DNA of 64,000 nucleotides from JADKAV01 sp037046735 (lineage in GTDB: Bacteria; Actinomycetota; Actinomycetes; S36-B12; UBA10799), in the NCBI GenBank assembly GCA_037046735.1, contig JBAOHC010000021.1, forward strand, positions 131,075-195,074. Direction: 5' to 3'. Positions within the stretch are counted from its first letter, which is position 1. Each line of letters starts with the position of its first letter. A model generated the notes under the pieces. The model was given only the letters and a program-made list of their open reading frames with translations, was not told the origin of the DNA and searched no databases. Both the position numbers and the translations under genes were made by a program. Below, one piece after another: positions 62,179 to 64,000 of the stretch.

Positions 62179-63286
62179 TCAGCGCAGCCGATAACGACCC
62201 ACCACACCCGCGTGGTCGGAGTGCCAGAACCCGAAGGTTGTTCGCGGCCCGTTACCCACGTCCCCACCCGTTCGACTCGCTTGGGCGTCGTGGTGAAGAT
62301 CTGATCCACGCGATGGTCGAACTCGCTGATGTCGCCACCGGTGCGCAAGTCGTCGGATGTGGCGATACAACAACTCAGCGGAGTCGTGGTGCCGATGTCC
62401 CGGAACCCAGCGCCACGCAGCGCCTCGAACGCCTGCTCATCCCCGGGGACCAGTCCTGGTGAGTCGGAGTTGAAATCACCCACCGCGATGAGCGAGCCCT
62501 TCGCACCGGCCATGGCCTTGGCGAACTCGCCGGCCTGCTTGGCGCGGATGCTGGGAACCTGCGTGCGATCGTCGAAGGCTTCGAGGTGAGTGTTGGCGAA
62601 CGTGAACCAAGGACCCTTTCCGACCTTGGCTCGCGTCGACAGCCAGCCCCGCAGCGAGGTGACCTTCACTCGCCCAGCGACCGTGACGCTGAACGAGTTC
62701 TTCTCTTCGAGTACTGGGCCCCGCGCTGATTCTTGACCTTGACGCGAGTGCCGACGCGCTTGAGGATCGCATCGCGCATGGTCAGCCGCATGTCCTTGTC
62801 TGCCCCGTAAAGACCAGTGCTCGGGTTGCCATCGGTGTCCGTGGGCGCCTCGAAATCGAACTCGTCCTGAACCTTGACCACCTCATACTTCACCGGACCC
62901 TTGTTGACCTGCTTGAGCAGGATCTTCAGGAAGTCCTGGTAGACCTTGGACGCGGTCGGCTTCTGCTCCAGAACCGCGTTGATGTTGACCGGTCCCTCCC
63001 GCCACAGGGCCACCTCCTGCAAGCCGATCAGGTCGGGCTTGCGCGTCTGGATCTCCTGCGCGAGGCCCTTGGCCCGCTGCGGGAAGTTGGTCGACCCCAA
63101 CTGCCGGAAGATCTGCCCGGCGGCGTCGATGAACTCCGTCGTTCCGCCGGCCCGCAAGGCGGGGCCGAGATCGGCGCCCAGGAACACGTTGCGGGTCATG
63201 ACTGTGACGTTGTCAGCCGCGCTGGCGGTGCCCACCCCGGCGAGGGTCAGGGCACCGGCCACACCGGCGATCAGCAGAGTGCGCAT
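62179..63286 (-). pseudogene. secreted endonuclease/exonuclease/phosphatase family protein, frameshifted
   Basis: A signal peptide (MRTLLIAGVAGALTLAG) and VTVMTRNVFLGADLGPALRAGG open the gene. After a frame break near 62705-62712 the frame gives VKVTSLRGWLSTRAKVGKGPWFTFANTHLEAF (His), VGDFNSD and REFDHRVDQIF-like residues. A second break near 62255 leads into GFWHSDHAGVV and the stop at 62179. All the metal and catalytic motifs of the EEP family are present, so only two single-base changes are needed. It could be a sphingomyelinase-like or DNase-like enzyme; its substrate is unknown. Confidence 0.75.
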
Positions 63287-63333
63287 TCCCGCACGATAGA
63301 ACACGCCCGCCTGCCCCGGAGGGCAAACGACCC

Positions 63334-64000
63334 TCAGACGAGCACGAGCCTGTCATTCACCTCGTCAACGGTGATCAGGTCGCCGTCCAGTACGTCTCCA
63401 GAAAGGATCGCCCGGGCCAACTGATCGCCGATCTCCTTCTGCACCAGGCGTCGCAACGGACGGGCCCCGTAGATCGGGTCGAAACCGTGGTCGGCAAGCC
63501 ACTTCTTCGACGCGTCGGTGACGACCAGCGTCATGCGACGACTGTCCAACCTGCGCTGCATCGCATCCACCTGCAGGTCAACGATTTGGACGAGTTCACT
63601 CTTGTCCAAAGGCTGGAACATCACGACATCGTCGAGGCGGTTGAGGAACTCCGGCTTGAACGACTGCCGCACCACCGCCATCACCTGCTCCTGCCGCTGC
63701 TCAAAGGGCACGGTCTGGTCTATGAGGAACTGCGAACCCATGTTGGAGGTCAGCACGAGGATGGTGTTGCGGAAGTCCACCGTGCGGCCCTGACCGTCGG
63801 TGAGACGGCCGTCATCGAGCACCTGCAAAAGGATGTCGAAGACCTCCGGGTGGGCCTTCTCCACCTCGTCGAGCAGCACCAGACTGTACGGCCGACGGCG
63901 TACCGCCTCCGTAAGCTGACCGCCCTCCTCGTAGCCCACATAGCCGGGGGGCGCACCCACCAGCCGGGCCACGGAGTGCTTCTCGGAGTACTCGCTCATG
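63334..64000 (-). CDS. clpB: ClpB disaggregase, C-terminal part, cut by window
   Basis: The frame runs off the right edge and covers the second AAA+ module: SEKHSVARLVGAPPGYVGYEEGGQL, Walker B LVLLDEVEKAHPEVFD, sensor 1 LVLTSNMGS, arginine-finger region FLNRLDDVVMFQPL and sensor 2 GARPLRRLVQ. It ends with a normal C-terminus (DEVNDRLVLV). ClpB rescues aggregated proteins with DnaK. It is a heat-shock gene; its promoter is outside the window. Confidence 0.93.
   Translation of the reverse strand, partial: MSEYSEKHSVARLVGAPPGYVGYEEGGQLTEAVRRRPYSLVLLDEVEKAHPEVFDILLQVLDDGRLTDGQGRTVDFRNTILVLTSNMGSQFLIDQTVPFEQRQEQVMAVVRQSFKPEFLNRLDDVVMFQPLDKSELVQIVDLQVDAMQRRLDSRRMTLVVTDASKKWLADHGFDPIYGARPLRRLVQKEIGDQLARAILSGDVLDGDLITVDEVNDRLVLV

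Overview
The window is a 64 kb piece of a high-GC actinobacterial chromosome, probably class Actinomycetes. Evidence for this is a BldC-type regulator beside a DUF3073 protein, a DUF222/HNH (13E12-type) endonuclease gene, an Rpf-like secreted protein, a deazaflavin (F420)-type nitroreductase, a cutinase-fold secreted enzyme, a DtxR/IdeR-like iron box and frequent GTG starts. I cannot name the genus. No rRNA, tRNA, CRISPR array, insertion sequence or prophage was recognised. Both ends cut genes: a HipA-like kinase on the left and ClpB on the right.

Layout. 0-6.6 kb: HipA-like kinase + DUF3037 pair, a zinc-ribbon membrane protein, a TPR protein, a universal stress protein divergent from an APC permease. 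6.6-13.5 kb: a secreted cutinase-vWA-PKD-FN3 protein split by a frameshift, a DrrAB-like ABC exporter, an Rpf-like protein, gamma-glutamyltransferase and thioredoxin. 14-17.3 kb: DUF222/HNH, DUF3073, BldC and two tandem collagen-like secreted paralogues. 17.4-40 kb: a loose minus-strand purine district (purM, purF, purL, purQ, purS, purC, purB, purD, purA) interleaved with malic enzyme, Trk potassium uptake, a streptogramin-lyase-like beta-propeller, a stress protein, acetyltransferases, a DUF2252 protein, galE and a PAP2 phosphatase. 40-50 kb: SulP transporter, class II aldolase, SpoU methyltransferase, DedA, pyrE, two oxidoreductases and an aminotransferase. 50-53 kb: a CoA-transferase/GntR/acyl-CoA dehydrogenase operon with a candidate operator, probably for glutarate or a similar dicarboxylate. 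53-64 kb: a second ABC exporter, an EfeUO-like iron operon behind an iron box, an Ada-AlkA + Ogt alkylation-repair pair, a large zinc-ribbon membrane protein, a frameshifted endonuclease/exonuclease/phosphatase gene and clpB.

The purine genes supply PurF, PurL/Q/S, PurM, PurC, PurD, PurB and PurA, so most of the route from PRPP to AMP is here; PurN, PurE/K and PurH are not seen. Several purine genes overlap their neighbours by 1-4 bases, which suggests translational coupling.

The least explained material is intergenic: four copies of a 15-base motif forming two hairpins (about 25.9 kb), a composite array of five 31-base hairpin units (42.4-42.8 kb) and a perfect 63-base direct repeat (53.1 kb). 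Three genes (cutinase-vWA, purB, the EEP phosphatase) carry single-base frameshifts in or beside short homopolymers. In an otherwise intact window, sequencing or assembly error is the simplest explanation, and this should be settled before any of them is called a pseudogene.
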